Of a stretch of 64,000 nt of DNA, positions 63,191 to 64,000 are shown one piece after another. The translations under genes were made by a program, and so were the position numbers. Below the pieces are notes generated by a model. The model searched no databases, was not told the DNA's origin, and saw only the letters and a program-made list of their open reading frames with translations. This DNA comes from Ovis canadensis. Its lineage: Eukaryota; Chordata; Mammalia; Artiodactyla; Bovidae. The stretch spans positions 251,662,501 through 251,726,500 of the forward strand of contig NC_091246.1 of NCBI RefSeq assembly GCF_042477335.2, written 5' to 3'. Positions within the stretch are counted from its first letter, which is position 1; each line of letters begins with the position of its first letter.

Positions 63191-64000
63191 GGCTCGCTCC
63201 ATTGAACCTATTGGAAGCTGTCATATCAGCTGTTCACCTTCTTGAGATGAGATCGAAGTGTGTCCAAAAATACTTCCAGAGACCTGGGCTGGTGCATCAG
63301 CTGTTCAGGGTGGCTGCTGTTTCCTCAAGCGTTTGAAGACAGGGGCACACAGAGGGATGTCAGCCAGGGCTGGTGGAAACGGCCCTCATCAGGAAAGGAA
63401 AATGTCGCATCGCCAGTGTGGACACAAAATAAAACACCCAGCTTCACGTTTGTACTGTGAGCGACCGTCCTGTGCATTGATGAGCGAGTCACCAAGAGGC
63501 TGCTCCTCTCGGGTGCTAACTCCTCCGCAGTGGCCCCCCGCCCTCTCTGCTTCTCTGCTGGAGTTTGGTCGGTTCTGGTTTCAGGGCGAGGGTAAACATG
63601 CTCAAAGTCTTTATCGTGGGGCGTTGCCCCGGTGGGATTAAGAAAACAGATATGCCTGTTATTCTCAGAATGATCTCCAAACTAACGCTGAAGCAAAGTG
63701 ATCTAGTTTTCTTTGAAATTCTGTTAAGAGGCATAAAAGTAGATCCACCGACTATATAAAAGGCTCATCTTAAGTATACCTGAACCACAGAGAACTGTGC
63801 GCCCTTTTATCTCAACTTATGATGAAACCCTTAGTTTAACAATGCGTAAAGAGAAATTCTTTTGCTTCTTGGGGCAAGGTGGCTTTCTTTGCCATCAGAC
63901 AAAAGCTTGTAGAGCGTGAACAAAAGCAAAGTCTAGTGTGTGGGAGGTCTTGCTTTTGTCATGCCTGGTAGTGAGAGAGATCCATCACTAGTCTTGGAAG
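63191..64000. other. Single-copy stretch to the window end, no gene seen
   Basis: Short open frames only (for example 63565-63759). No recognised gene or young repeat. Confidence 0.4.

Noticed and set aside
63565..63759. 64-codon frame near the window end
   Set aside because: Short, unrecognised and without start or splice signals.

Overview
The window looks like a piece of ruminant (bovid, most likely cattle or a near relative) nuclear genome. The evidence is its repeat content: BovB (RTE-clade) LINEs, Bov-tA and Bov-A2 SINEs, CHR-2-type tRNA SINEs and ruminant L1 tails occur from end to end, on top of older mammalian MIR and L2 fossils. Family names here come from recognising the sequences by eye, not from a search. 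No feature suggests bacteria or an exogenous virus. I find no known protein-coding gene, no rRNA or functional tRNA gene and no CRISPR array, so the region is probably intergenic or intronic.

Layout. 0-3 kb: a minus-strand L1 3' end split by a SINE, then older fossils. 3.06-5.08 kb: a 5'-truncated BovB with most of its reverse transcriptase (RT) frame. 5-13 kb: mostly old DNA (MIR, L2), a promoter-like patch at 8.2-8.35 kb and a very short L1 tail insertion at 10 kb. 13.4 kb: a mariner-type MITE. 15.5-17.8 kb: an old LTR fossil cut by a younger LTR, with a second LTR of the same kind in inverted orientation. 20.6-30 kb: two minus-strand BovB copies and a cluster of LTR fragments, with a possible conserved non-coding element at 29.0-29.35 kb. 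30-34.6 kb: tRNA SINEs, L2 and BovB. 34.64-35.03 kb: an open frame behind a good splice acceptor, the best coding candidate. 35.48-38.01 kb: BovB inserted in BovB. 38-47 kb: mostly single-copy DNA with SINEs and a strong CTCF-type motif at 43.36 kb. 47.6-49.3 kb: an L1 with an inverted 5' part, hosting a BovB that is also 5'-inverted, plus a SINE. 49.6-64 kb: single-copy DNA, SINEs, L2, BovB tails, a CA-rich microsatellite, and a SINE holding an inverted copy of nearby sequence.

How the parts relate. The window is chiefly a record of LINE-driven retrotransposition. BovB and L1 supply reverse transcriptase; Bov-tA and Bov-A2 share their 3' sequence with BovB and are generally taken to be mobilised by it. 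All BovB RT frames here are broken by stops, frameshifts or a changed catalytic residue. Several insertions keep readable target-site duplications (TSDs), so their order can be reconstructed. The most interesting items are the BovB-in-BovB nest, the inverted ~90-bp templated insertion at 52 kb, the unidentified exon-like frame at 34.6 kb, and the NRF1-plus-splice-donor patch at 8.3 kb. I did not find a new biological system that I could defend.
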